NCBI RefSeq assembly: GCF_014137995.1
Contig: NZ_JACGWV010000003.1
Span: forward strand, 124,001-188,000
Direction of reading: 5' to 3'
DNA length: 64,000 nucleotides
Source of the DNA: Promicromonospora sukumoe
GTDB taxonomy: Bacteria; Actinomycetota; Actinomycetes; Actinomycetales; Cellulomonadaceae
Shown here: piece after piece, positions 44,490 through 52,686 of the stretch
How positions within the stretch are numbered: position 1 is the first letter of the stretch
Layout of the letters: each line of letters opens with the position of its first letter
Position numbers and translations under genes: made by a program
The notes under the pieces: model-generated
The model's database searches: none
What the model saw: the letters and a program-made list of their open reading frames with translations, nothing else
Told to the model about the DNA's origin: nothing

Positions 44490-46410
44490 TCGGTTCCGCG
44501 GTGGTCGCCAGGCACAGGCCCACCCGGTCGCCGTCGGCCCACGAGTCCTCGCTGGGACCCCAGACCACGTAGCTCACCGAGCCCGCGACCGGGCTGGTGC
44601 GGGCGTTCGGGCCGAGCTGCTTGGTGCCGCACACCTGCGCGATGCGCTTGTCCACGCCGTCGCGCCCCGGCCAGACGGCGGCGTCGGCGAAGTCGGTGCG
44701 GCCCACCACCTGGGCGGTGTGCGAGTCGTCGCAGGGGACCGCGAGCACGTCGGGGATCTCGCCGTCGTCCGGCACGCTCTCCACGCAGGACCCGAGCACG
44801 AGCTGCAGCGGGTGCACCTCCTGCGGCTCCGCGATCATCGCCTCGATGGGCTCCCACTGCTGCCGGCCCACCATGTTCACGATCAGGGCGATCACCGCGA
44901 CGACCGCCACCACGGCCAGCGCGCCGCCGGCGATCAGGGCGTACCGGCGCCGCTTCGCCGACTCCTCGGCCGGTGTGGGCGGACGCCAGCCCGCGTAGGA
45001 CGCCTCGGGCGCGTAGTCGTGGACGGCCGGGAACGAGTGCGGCGAGCCCCCGGGGGTCACCGGGAACGGCGACGGCGGCTGGTGCGGCGCCGACGGCGCG
45101 GGCTGCGCCGGGGCGCCCTGCGAGTGCTGCTGCGGCGCCGTGGGCGTGGGGAAGGCGCTCGGCGGCGTGGGGGCCACCGGGGTGCGCGTCGTGGGGGACG
45201 CGAACAGCTCGGAGGTCGCGGCGTCGTCCTCCCGTGCCGGTGCCTCCGCCGGGGACCGGTCTGCTGCCGGGGCTTCCGCGGGAGAGGCGGCCGAGCTTGC
45301 GGAGGCTGCGGAACTTGCCGAACTCGCCGAACCTGCCGAGACGGGGGCTGTGTCGGCCGAGGTCTGCGCGTCGGACGTGTCCGCGGCCGGTGCCTCCGCC
45401 GGGGAGGTGTCGGCTGCCCGCGCGTCGGCCGTCGCGGCCTGGGCGTCGGCCGCGGTCTCGGGCGCGTCGGGCGACTGCGCGTCGGCCGAGTCGTCCGCGG
45501 ACGTCTCGTCCTCGCCGGCGACCGTGCGCGGGCCCAGGGCCTTCTTGTGCGCCGCCGAGATCGCCGCGAAGGACAGCGCCTTGAAGTCGAAGTTCTCGTC
45601 GATCACCGGGACGTCGGCGGCCGGCTTCTTGGCGCCGGTCTCGTCCGCGGCCTTGCTGACCGGCTTCGCGGGAGTCGATGCGGCCGGCGTCTCGGCCGGG
45701 GTGCTCGCGGAGGCGTCCTCTGCCTCGGGCTCCGTCACCTCCGCCTCGTCCTCAGGTGCGGGCGCGGGCTCGGGTGCGGTCGCTGTCGCGGCGCTCGCGG
45801 CGGGCGGCACGATCTTGATCTCCTCGGTCGGCGCCTCGTACCGCCGCGGCCGGTTCGACGACTCGGGGGCGGGCTCCGCCGGCCCCACGTCCTCGGGCTC
45901 CGGCACGGGCGCGGGCTTCTGGGCGGGCTTCGGCGCTGGCTTCGACGTGGCTTCCGGCGCGGCCGGGGAGTCCGTGCTCGATGCAGCCGGCTCGTCCTCG
46001 TCGGCTGATTCGTTCTTGGTCGCGCCCGCCTTCGCCGGGCCGCCCTTTGCCGAGCCCCCCGCGGCCGACTTGCCCGCCGCCGGAGCATTCTCGGCCGAGT
46101 TGTCCACAGGGTTGTCCACAGCCGTGCTGCTCGCCGGTTCGCCCGCGGCGACGTCGTCGTCCGCCGCCTCGCCGGCCTCGTCCGCGGAGGCCGCGGACCC
46201 GGCGCCCCGGGAGTCGTCGGGGGACGCTTCGCGAGAGGCGTCGCCGGCCGTCGCGCCGGCCTCCGCGTCGTCGTCGCCACCCTTGCCGTGGGGGCCGTCG
46301 GGGGCGGTACCCGGCTCCGACGAGACCGTGGACGCCTTGGCAACGGGATCCGAACCGGGGATCTCGGCGACTTCAGTGGCGGCCGGGGTCTGGTCGGGCT
46401 TCGACGTCAT
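44467..46410 (-). CDS. Membrane protein with long disordered N-terminus and septum-formation-like domain
   Basis: A 647-residue protein. About the first 480 residues are disordered, rich in Ala, Glu, Ser, Pro and Asp, with short repeats such as SADTSPAEAPAADTS; this part is cytosolic by topology. One membrane helix (YALIAGGALAVVAVVAVIAL) follows a KRRR stop. The external C-terminal domain has paired Cys (LGSCVESVPDDGEIPDVLAVPCDD and CGTKQL ... GLCLA), resembling the actinobacterial Septum_form family. Function in division is only suggested by that resemblance. The ATG is leaderless. Confidence 0.7.
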   Translation of the reverse strand: MTSKPDQTPAATEVAEIPGSDPVAKASTVSSEPGTAPDGPHGKGGDDDAEAGATAGDASREASPDDSRGAGSAASADEAGEAADDDVAAGEPASSTAVDNPVDNSAENAPAAGKSAAGGSAKGGPAKAGATKNESADEDEPAASSTDSPAAPEATSKPAPKPAQKPAPVPEPEDVGPAEPAPESSNRPRRYEAPTEEIKIVPPAASAATATAPEPAPAPEDEAEVTEPEAEDASASTPAETPAASTPAKPVSKAADETGAKKPAADVPVIDENFDFKALSFAAISAAHKKALGPRTVAGEDETSADDSADAQSPDAPETAADAQAATADARAADTSPAEAPAADTSDAQTSADTAPVSAGSASSASSAASASSAASPAEAPAADRSPAEAPAREDDAATSELFASPTTRTPVAPTPPSAFPTPTAPQQHSQGAPAQPAPSAPHQPPSPFPVTPGGSPHSFPAVHDYAPEASYAGWRPPTPAEESAKRRRYALIAGGALAVVAVVAVIALIVNMVGRQQWEPIEAMIAEPQEVHPLQLVLGSCVESVPDDGEIPDVLAVPCDDSHTAQVVGRTDFADAAVWPGRDGVDKRIAQVCGTKQLGPNARTSPVAGSVSYVVWGPSEDSWADGDRVGLCLATTAEPITQDLLQ

Positions 46411-46416
46411 GCGGAT

Positions 46417-46422
46417 AACTTA
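46417..46422 (-). promoter_or_regulatory. -10 element, leaderless promoter
   Basis: TAAGTT on the minus strand with spacer ATCCGC to the ATG at 46410. Confidence 0.5.
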
Positions 46423-46494
46423 CCGACATTCTGTAACGACCCGGCTACCGGAACGGCACCCGGTTTGAGTGCCCTCGATTTATGGACAATTTCA

Positions 46495-46515
46495 CCCGAT
46501 GATTTCCCCATCGGG
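46495..46515 (-). terminator. Hairpin downstream of exonuclease III gene
   Basis: CCCGATG and CATCGGG form a 7-bp stem with a 7-nt loop, 39 bp beyond the stop on the minus strand. A weak terminator. Confidence 0.45.
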
Positions 46516-46553
46516 AGTGGAACCTGAACACATCACAGCGTGCGCAGGACGGA

Positions 46554-47378
46554 TCAGTCGGCCAGGTCGACAATCACCGGCACGTGGTCCGACGCGCCCT
46601 TCCCCTTGCGCTCGTCGCGGTCGATCGAGGCGCCGGACGCACGTCCCGCGAGCGCGGGCGAGGCCCAGCAGAAGTCGATCCGCAGCCCCTTGTTCCGGGG
46701 GAAGGCGAGCTGCTGGTAGTCCCAGTAGGTGTAGGTGTGCTCCTCGGGGAGGAACTTCCGGGTGAGCTCCGTGTACCCGGCCTCGCCGAACGCCTCGAAC
46801 GCGGCGCGCTCCGGCGGGGAGACGTGGGTCTTCCCGGCGAAGTCGGCGGCGTCGTAGACGTCGGTGTCGAGCGGGATCACGTTCCAGTCGCCCGTGAGCG
46901 CGACGGCGTCGCCGGCGTCGGCCCAGGCCTTCGCCGAGGCCCGCAGCGCCTCCAGCCAGGCCAGCTTGTAGGCGTAGTGCGGGTCGTCGAGCGCGCGGCC
47001 GTGCGGCACGTACAGGCTCCACACGCGGACGCCGCCGCAGGTCGCGCCGATCGCCCGGGCCTCCAGCGGCGGGACGACGTCGAGCAGCGCGTCGGGGTCG
47101 GCGTCGGCGGCCGGCTTGGCGAAGCCGGGCTGCTCCGGGAACTGGGTCGCGACGTCGGCCAGGCCGACCCGAGAGACGATGGCGACGCCGTTCCACTGCG
47201 ACAGGCCGAAGTGCGCCACCTCGTACCCGGCGGCTTCGAACGCCGCGGTGGGGAACTGGTCGTCCCGGCACTTGGTCTCCTGGATCGCCAGGACGTCGGT
47301 CTGCGACCGGTCGAGGAAGGCGGTCACGCGGTCCAGCCGCGTGCGGATCGAGTTGACGTTCCAGGTGACGAGGCGCAC
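46554..47378 (-). CDS. xthA: Exodeoxyribonuclease III
   Basis: An AP endonuclease and 3'-5' exonuclease of base excision repair, 274 residues. The start MRLVTWNVNSIRTRLDR is canonical. Metal-binding Glu lies in AIQETKC, the catalytic pocket in LTGDWNVIPLDTDVYD, LRIDFCWAS appears near the end, and SDHVPV carries the terminal Asp-His. The GTG start is leaderless and divergent from the peptide-binding protein gene, with 37 bp between start codons. Confidence 0.94.
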   Translation of the reverse strand: MRLVTWNVNSIRTRLDRVTAFLDRSQTDVLAIQETKCRDDQFPTAAFEAAGYEVAHFGLSQWNGVAIVSRVGLADVATQFPEQPGFAKPAADADPDALLDVVPPLEARAIGATCGGVRVWSLYVPHGRALDDPHYAYKLAWLEALRASAKAWADAGDAVALTGDWNVIPLDTDVYDAADFAGKTHVSPPERAAFEAFGEAGYTELTRKFLPEEHTYTYWDYQQLAFPRNKGLRIDFCWASPALAGRASGASIDRDERKGKGASDHVPVIVDLAD

Positions 47379-47384
47379 AGGCTC

Positions 47385-47390
47385 ACCCTA
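47385..47390 (-). promoter_or_regulatory. -10 element, leaderless promoter of exonuclease III
   Basis: TAGGGT on the minus strand with spacer GAGCCT to GTG. It lies back to back with the plus-strand -10 at 47404. Confidence 0.58.
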
Positions 47391-47403
47391 TGTTCACCCC
47401 GAC

Positions 47404-47409
47404 TACCCT
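47404..47409 (+). promoter_or_regulatory. -10 element, leaderless promoter of peptide-binding protein
   Basis: TACCCT, spacer GGCACC, then GTG at 47416. The two opposing -10 elements are 13 bp apart, so the two promoters must compete for polymerase. Confidence 0.6.
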
Positions 47410-47415
47410 GGCACC

Positions 47416-48930
47416 GTGCAGAACCTCAGCAGGCGTCTTGTCGGTGCCGCCGTCGTCCTCAGCACCGCGGCGCTCGGGGCGTGCACCGCGGGGAGCTCGT
47501 CCGGCGAAGCCTCGGGAGGGCGCACCGACGTCGTCGTCGGGCTGACCGGGGAACCCACCAACCTGGACTTCACCACCACGTCCGGCTCGGCCATCCCGCA
47601 GCTCCTGATGAACAACGTCTACGAGGGTCTCGTGACGATCGACCAGGAGGGCGAGGTGCAGCCGCAGCTCGCCGAGTCGTGGGAGATCAACGGCGACCGC
47701 ACGGTCTACACCTTCACGCTGCACGACGGCGTGACGTTCTCCGACGGCTCGCCCTTCACGGCGGACGACGTCGTCGCGTCGATCGGTCGGGTCCAGGACG
47801 ACTGGACGCTGAGCCTGAAGTCCAAGATGGACGTCGTCGAGAGCGCGGAGGCCGTCAGCGACACCGAGGTCGCCGTGACCCTGGCGCACCCGAGCAACGG
47901 CTGGCTGTTCGACATGGGCACGTCCGTGGGCGCCATGTTCCCCGACGACCTGTCCGCCGACCTGGCGACCGAGGCGGTCGGCACCGGCCCCTACACGGTC
48001 GAGGAGGTCGCCACGGGCGAGCACGTCACGCTCGCCGCCCGCGACGACTACTGGGGCGAGGCGCCCGCGATCCCCGACGTCACCGTCCGGTACTTCGCCG
48101 ACGCCAACGCCCAGGCCAACGCGGTCCGCGCCGGCGACGTCGACATGGCGTACAACATGCAGGCCCCGGACCTGATCTCCGGCCTGGAGCAGGACGAGGA
48201 CCTCCAGGTGGTCGACGGCACCTCGACGGGCGAGGTGCTGCTCTCCCTGAACAACGCCCGGCCGCCGTTCGACGACCTCAACGTGCGCCGCGCGGTCATG
48301 TACGCGATCGACCGCCAGGCCGTCCTCGACACGGCGTGGGCCGGGCACGGGCAGCTCATCGGCTCGATGGTGCCGCCCACCGACCCCTACTACCAGGACC
48401 TGACGAGCGCCTACCCGTACGACCCCGACCGGGCGCGGGAGCTGCTGGCCGAGGCCGGCGCCGAGGACCTGAGCATCACGTTCGACGTCCCGACCCGCCC
48501 CTACGCGGAGGCCGTCGCCCAGGTGGTCGTCTCCCAGCTCAAGGACGTCGGCATCGACGCGAGGATCGTCCCGGCGGAGTTCCCCGCCGTCTGGCTCGAC
48601 AAGGTGTTCACCGAGCACGACTACGAGATGTCCGTGATCCTGCACACCGAGGCGCGCGACATGCTCACGATCTTCGGCGACCCCGACTACTACGTCGGCT
48701 ACGACAACCCGCGCCTCGCGCAGGTCGCCGAGCAGGCCGACGAGGGCAGCCCCGACCAGTACGTCGCGGGCATGCAGGAGGTGGCCCGGATGATCGTCGA
48801 CGACGCCGCGAGCGACCCCCTGTTCCTCTTCCCCAACACGGTCGTGGCGGACGCCGTCCTCGCGGGCATCGCCGCGAACGCCACCACGGAGTCCATGGAC
48901 CTGACCGGCCTGCGCTGGTCGGACAGCTGA
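47416..48930 (+). CDS. Peptide/nickel-type ABC transporter substrate-binding lipoprotein
   Basis: A family 5 solute-binding protein of 504 residues. The lipobox STAALGAC gives lipidated Cys23. Family marks are the opening GLTGEPTNLDF, LAESWEINGDRTVYTFTLHD and NVRRAVMYAIDR. It is the first gene of an operon with permease B and a fused permease-ATPase-ATPase polypeptide. Peptides are the most likely cargo; nickel or other small ligands are possible. The GTG is leaderless. Confidence 0.9.
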   Translation: MQNLSRRLVGAAVVLSTAALGACTAGSSSGEASGGRTDVVVGLTGEPTNLDFTTTSGSAIPQLLMNNVYEGLVTIDQEGEVQPQLAESWEINGDRTVYTFTLHDGVTFSDGSPFTADDVVASIGRVQDDWTLSLKSKMDVVESAEAVSDTEVAVTLAHPSNGWLFDMGTSVGAMFPDDLSADLATEAVGTGPYTVEEVATGEHVTLAARDDYWGEAPAIPDVTVRYFADANAQANAVRAGDVDMAYNMQAPDLISGLEQDEDLQVVDGTSTGEVLLSLNNARPPFDDLNVRRAVMYAIDRQAVLDTAWAGHGQLIGSMVPPTDPYYQDLTSAYPYDPDRARELLAEAGAEDLSITFDVPTRPYAEAVAQVVVSQLKDVGIDARIVPAEFPAVWLDKVFTEHDYEMSVILHTEARDMLTIFGDPDYYVGYDNPRLAQVAEQADEGSPDQYVAGMQEVARMIVDDAASDPLFLFPNTVVADAVLAGIAANATTESMDLTGLRWSDS

Positions 48931-48954
48931 TCCGGCCCGACGCCGGACACCCCC

Positions 48955-49902
48955 GTGGCCAGACACCTCGCCTCGCACGCCGCACAGCTCGTCGTCACGC
49001 TCCTCGTGGCGACGGCGGCGATCTTCGTGCTGCTGCGGGTGCTGCCCGGCGACCCCGCCGTCGTCGCGCTCGGGATCGAGGCGTCCCCGGAGGCGCTCGC
49101 GGCCTGGCGCGCCGAGCACGGCACGGACGGGCCGCTGGTGGTCCAGTACCTGCAGTGGGTGGGCGGGCTGCTGACCGGTGACCTCGGCACCAGCTACGTG
49201 ACGTCGCAGGACCTGACGCCGCTGGTCGCGGACCGGGTGCAGGTCACGGGCATCCTGGTGCTGCTCGGCATGCTGATCGCCCTGGTGGTGGCGGTGCCGG
49301 TGGGCACGCTGGCCGCCGTCTGGCACCGGAACGCGGGCGGCGTGACCCTGTCGGCCGTGAGCCAGGTCGGGGTGGCCGTGCCCAACTTCCTGGTGGGCGT
49401 GCTGCTCGTCTCCGTCTTCGCGGTGCGGCTGAGCTGGCTGCCCTCGGGCGGGTGGACGGCGCCCGCCGACGGGTTCGGCGAGTTCTGGCGGCACGTGCTG
49501 CTGCCCGCGGTCGCGCTGGGCTCCGTGCAGGCCGCGATCATCACCCGGTACGTGCGCAGCGCCGTGCTGGAGATCATGCGCGAGGACTTCCTGCGTACCG
49601 CCCGCGCCAAGGGGCTCACCTTCACCGGCGCGCTCGTGCGGCACGGGCTGCGGAACGCGGGCGTGCCCATCGTGACCGTCGTGGGCGTGCAGATCGCGTC
49701 CATGCTGATCGGAGCCGTCGTGATCGAGCGGGTCTTCGCCGTGCCGGGCCTCGGCAGCCTGCTGCTGGACTCGGTGGGCAACCGCGACCTGCTGGCCGTC
49801 CAGTCGATCGTGGCGGTGCTCGTCGTGCTCGTGGTGCTCCTGAACTTCCTGGTCGACCTGGCCTACACCCTGCTGGACCCCCGCCTGCGGAGGGCGGCAT
49901 GA
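48955..49902 (+). CDS. Peptide ABC transporter permease (OppB/DppB type)
   Basis: A 315-residue subunit with six membrane helices. It begins MARHLASHAAQLVVTLLVAT and has the usual LPGDPAVVALG extracellular segment. The ATPase-contact loop is FLRTARAKGLTFTGALVRHGLRN. The GTG start is 24 bp after the binding-protein stop. The stop overlaps the start of the fused gene by four bases (ATGA). Confidence 0.93.
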   Translation: MARHLASHAAQLVVTLLVATAAIFVLLRVLPGDPAVVALGIEASPEALAAWRAEHGTDGPLVVQYLQWVGGLLTGDLGTSYVTSQDLTPLVADRVQVTGILVLLGMLIALVVAVPVGTLAAVWHRNAGGVTLSAVSQVGVAVPNFLVGVLLVSVFAVRLSWLPSGGWTAPADGFGEFWRHVLLPAVALGSVQAAIITRYVRSAVLEIMREDFLRTARAKGLTFTGALVRHGLRNAGVPIVTVVGVQIASMLIGAVVIERVFAVPGLGSLLLDSVGNRDLLAVQSIVAVLVVLVVLLNFLVDLAYTLLDPRLRRAA

Positions 49903-52568
49903 GGGGCGCGGCCCGCCGGCCCCCGTCGGCCGAGCCTGTCATCCCGGGGGTCGAGCCTGTCGAGACCCGCCGCCGTCCCGGCGTGCACCCCCAGCTCGTC
50001 ATCGGCGCCGTGCTGGTGGGGCTCGTGCTGGTCACGGCCCTCGTCTCGCTCGTCTGGACCCCGTACGACCCCGAGCACGCGGGCGCCGAGCGCCTGCTGC
50101 CGCCGGGGGCCGAGCACTGGTTCGGCACCGACCGGTTCGGCCGCGACGTGTTCTCGCAGGTCATGGCCGGTGCGCAGATCACGCTGCTGGTCGGGGTGGT
50201 CGCCGTCGGGATCGCCGCGCTGGTGGGCGTGCCGCTCGGTGTGCTCGCGGGGATGCTCCAGGGCTCGGGCCGCGGCAAGCCGGCCACGGTGCTCATGCGC
50301 GGCACCGACATCCTGCTCGCGTTCCCCGGGCTCCTGCTCGCGATCGTGCTGGGCGCCGTCTACGGCGCGGGCACGGTCACCGCGATGGTCGCGCTCGGCA
50401 TCGGCTCCATCCCCGCCTTCGCGCGCGTCGCACGCAGCGGGACCCTGCAGGTCGTGCGGTCCGACTACGTGCTCGCCGCCCGGGCCGCGAACCGTGGCGA
50501 GGTCGCCATCGCGGCGCGGCACGTGCTGCCCAACATCGCCGGCACGGTGCTGGTGCAGTGCTCCGTGAACTTCGCGATCGCGGTGCTCGCGGAGGCCGGG
50601 CTGTCCTTCCTCGGCCTCGGCACGCCCCCGCCGACGCCGTCGTGGGGCCGCATGCTGCAGGAGTCCCAGCAGTTCCTCGGGCTGGCTGACCACCTCGCGA
50701 TCGTGCCCGGGGTGGCGATCGCCGTCGCCGTGCTCGGCTTCAACCTCCTGGGCGACGGGCTCCGCGACGTGCTCGACCCGCGGCTGGAGAACGCCGCGAC
50801 ACCGGCGGTCGGGCCGGTCGGGACCGCCGCCACCTCGCTGGTCGAGCCTGTCGAGACCCCTTCGCCGGTCGAGCCTGTCGAGACCCCCGCCCTCGACCTC
50901 CGCCACCTCACCGTCCGGACCCGGAGCGGGCGCCCGCTGCTCACCGACGTCTCCCTGCGGGTCGCCGCGGGCGAGCGCGTCGGGCTGATCGGCGAGTCCG
51001 GCTCCGGCAAGACGATGACGGCGCTCGCCGCGCTCGGCCTGCTGCCCGACGGCGTCTCCGCGACCGGGCACGTCGGCCTCGCCGGCGTGGACGGCAACCT
51101 CCTGGACCGGGGCGAGCGGGCCCTGGCGCGGCTGCGCGGCCGGGAGATCTCGATGGTCTTCCAGGAGCCGATGACGGCGCTCAACCCGCTGATGCGCGTG
51201 GGCCGCCAGGTCGCGGAGACGATGACGGTGCACGGCGTCGCGGCCGGGGCGGCGTCGCGCCGGGCTGCCGCCCTGCTCGCCGAGGTCGGCCTGCCCGACG
51301 GCGCCGCACGGCGGTACCCGCACGAGCTGTCCGGCGGACAGCGGCAGCGCGTGGTGCTCGCGATGGCGCTCGCGAACGACCCGGCCGTGCTCGTGGCGGA
51401 CGAGCCGACGACGGCCCTCGACGTCACCGTCCAGCGCCAGGTGCTCGACCTCATGACACGCCTGGTCAGCGACCGGGGCGCCGGGCTGCTGTTCATCACG
51501 CACGACCTGGCCGTCGTGTCCCAGGTGTGCGAGCGCGTGGTGGTGCTGCTCGACGGCGTCGTCGTCGAGGAGGGGCCGGTCGCCGAGGTGTTCGCCAACC
51601 CCCGGCACGAGTACACGCGGCGGCTGCTGGCGGCGTCGACCCTCGAACCCCGGGCGACGACGCCGGTCGAGCGCCCCACGCTGGTCGAGCCCGCCACGCT
51701 GGTCGAGCCCTCCACGTTGGTCGAGCCTGTCGAGACCCCCGCCCTCGAACCCGCCCTGATCCGCGTCGAGGACGTGACCCGCACCTACACGAACCGGGGC
51801 CAGGCGGTGCCGGCGCTGCGGGGCGTCTCCCTGGCGGTCCCGGAGGGGCAGCGGTTCGGCATCGTGGGCGAGTCCGGGTCGGGCAAGTCGACGCTGCTGC
51901 GCATCATCGCGGGGTTGGACCGCGCGACGTCGGGCCGCGTCACCAGCGCGGGCGTCGACCTCAGCCCCGCGCCGTCGGGCGGAGCGCGCTCGGAGAGCGG
52001 GCCGACCGCGCCGCGCGACCTCGGCGACCTGCGCGCCGCCCTGCAGTTCGTGTTCCAGGACCCGTACGGCTCGCTGGACCCCCGGATGACCGTCGGCGAC
52101 ATCGTCGCGGAGCCGCTCCTGAACCCGGCGAACGTCCGGGACGGCGGCCCGCGCACCGCCGCCGCCCGGCGCGACGCCGTCCGCGAGATGCTGGACGCCG
52201 TCGGCCTGCCGCTCGACGCGACCGAGCGGTACCCGCACCAGTTCTCCGGCGGGCAGCGGCAGCGCATCGCGATCGCGCGCGCTTTGGTGTGCCGCCCGCG
52301 CATCCTCGTGGCGGACGAGCCGGTCAGCGCGCTCGACGTGTCCGTCCGGAGGCAGGTGCTGGACCTGCTCGCGCGCCTCGCGGACGAGCACGCGCTGACG
52401 CTGCTGCTCGTGTCGCACGACCTCGGCGTCGTGCGGCACGTCGCCGACCACGTCGCCGTCATGCACGACGGCCTGATCGTCGAGCAGGGCCCCACCGCCC
52501 AGGTCTACGACGACCCGGCGCACGAGTACACGCGCCGTCTGCGTGCGGCGACCCCGCTGCTGCGCTGA
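49899..52568 (+). CDS. Single-chain OppC permease - OppD ATPase - OppF ATPase fusion
   Basis: An 889-residue polypeptide joining three subunits normally made as separate proteins. Residues about 25-305 are the OppC permease (loop VLAARAANRGEVAIAARHVL). Residues about 331-587 are the first ATPase: Walker A GESGSGKT near 365, signature LSGGQRQRVVLAMA and VADEPTTALD. Residues about 615-889 are the second: Walker A GESGSGKS near 657, FSGGQRQRIAIARA and VADEPVSALD. Linkers hold VEPVETP repeats: one in the N-terminal tail, two between permease and ATPase 1, and one full plus several partial copies between the ATPases. Each lies where a gene boundary would be expected. The frame is open throughout. 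Confidence 0.9.
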   Translation: MRGAARRPPSAEPVIPGVEPVETRRRPGVHPQLVIGAVLVGLVLVTALVSLVWTPYDPEHAGAERLLPPGAEHWFGTDRFGRDVFSQVMAGAQITLLVGVVAVGIAALVGVPLGVLAGMLQGSGRGKPATVLMRGTDILLAFPGLLLAIVLGAVYGAGTVTAMVALGIGSIPAFARVARSGTLQVVRSDYVLAARAANRGEVAIAARHVLPNIAGTVLVQCSVNFAIAVLAEAGLSFLGLGTPPPTPSWGRMLQESQQFLGLADHLAIVPGVAIAVAVLGFNLLGDGLRDVLDPRLENAATPAVGPVGTAATSLVEPVETPSPVEPVETPALDLRHLTVRTRSGRPLLTDVSLRVAAGERVGLIGESGSGKTMTALAALGLLPDGVSATGHVGLAGVDGNLLDRGERALARLRGREISMVFQEPMTALNPLMRVGRQVAETMTVHGVAAGAASRRAAALLAEVGLPDGAARRYPHELSGGQRQRVVLAMALANDPAVLVADEPTTALDVTVQRQVLDLMTRLVSDRGAGLLFITHDLAVVSQVCERVVVLLDGVVVEEGPVAEVFANPRHEYTRRLLAASTLEPRATTPVERPTLVEPATLVEPSTLVEPVETPALEPALIRVEDVTRTYTNRGQAVPALRGVSLAVPEGQRFGIVGESGSGKSTLLRIIAGLDRATSGRVTSAGVDLSPAPSGGARSESGPTAPRDLGDLRAALQFVFQDPYGSLDPRMTVGDIVAEPLLNPANVRDGGPRTAAARRDAVREMLDAVGLPLDATERYPHQFSGGQRQRIAIARALVCRPRILVADEPVSALDVSVRRQVLDLLARLADEHALTLLLVSHDLGVVRHVADHVAVMHDGLIVEQGPTAQVYDDPAHEYTRRLRAATPLLR
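49949..49967 (+). repeat. GGTCGAGCCTGTCGAGACC repeat, fusion N-terminal tail
   Basis: An exact 19-bp copy encoding GVEPVETR before the first permease helix. A degenerate copy (GGCCGAGCCTGTCATCC) lies 20 bp upstream. Confidence 0.88.
50840..50885 (+). repeat. Two GGTCGAGCCTGTCGAGACC repeats, permease-ATPase linker
   Basis: Exact copies at 50840-50858 and 50867-50885, in direct orientation and 27 bp apart start to start. They encode LVEPVETP and PVEPVETP. Confidence 0.9.
51663..51737 (+). repeat. VEP-type repeat cluster, ATPase-ATPase linker
   Basis: An exact 19-bp copy at 51719-51737, preceded by truncated GGTCGAGC copies near 51664, 51683 and 51701 that encode PVERPTL, LVEPATL and LVEPSTL. 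It looks like 18-bp slippage duplication. Confidence 0.85.
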
Positions 52569-52590
52569 CCTGCGTCGACACCCGCAACGA

Positions 52591-52618
52591 CCCGGACATT
52601 CCACCCCAACGATCCGGG
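52591..52618 (+). terminator. Weak hairpin after the transporter operon
   Basis: CCCGGA and TCCGGG stem with a 16-nt loop, 23 bp after the stop. Low stability compared with other terminators here. Confidence 0.35.
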
Positions 52619-52686
52619 CGTACGCGGCGTCAGCCCTCGTGAAGGCGGTATTCGGCCGCCGACGTCCTCACGAAGGAGACGGGTAG

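Noticed and set aside
51663..51737. VEP repeats as phage attachment or integration sites
   Set aside because: No integrase or phage genes nearby, and the copies lie in several coding linkers rather than flanking a segment.
49899..52568. The transporter fusion as a sequencing frameshift joining separate genes
   Set aside because: The frame is continuous across complete permease and ATPase domains with normal codon use, and the junctions are filled by in-frame repeats rather than abrupt shifts; resequencing would still be the final test.
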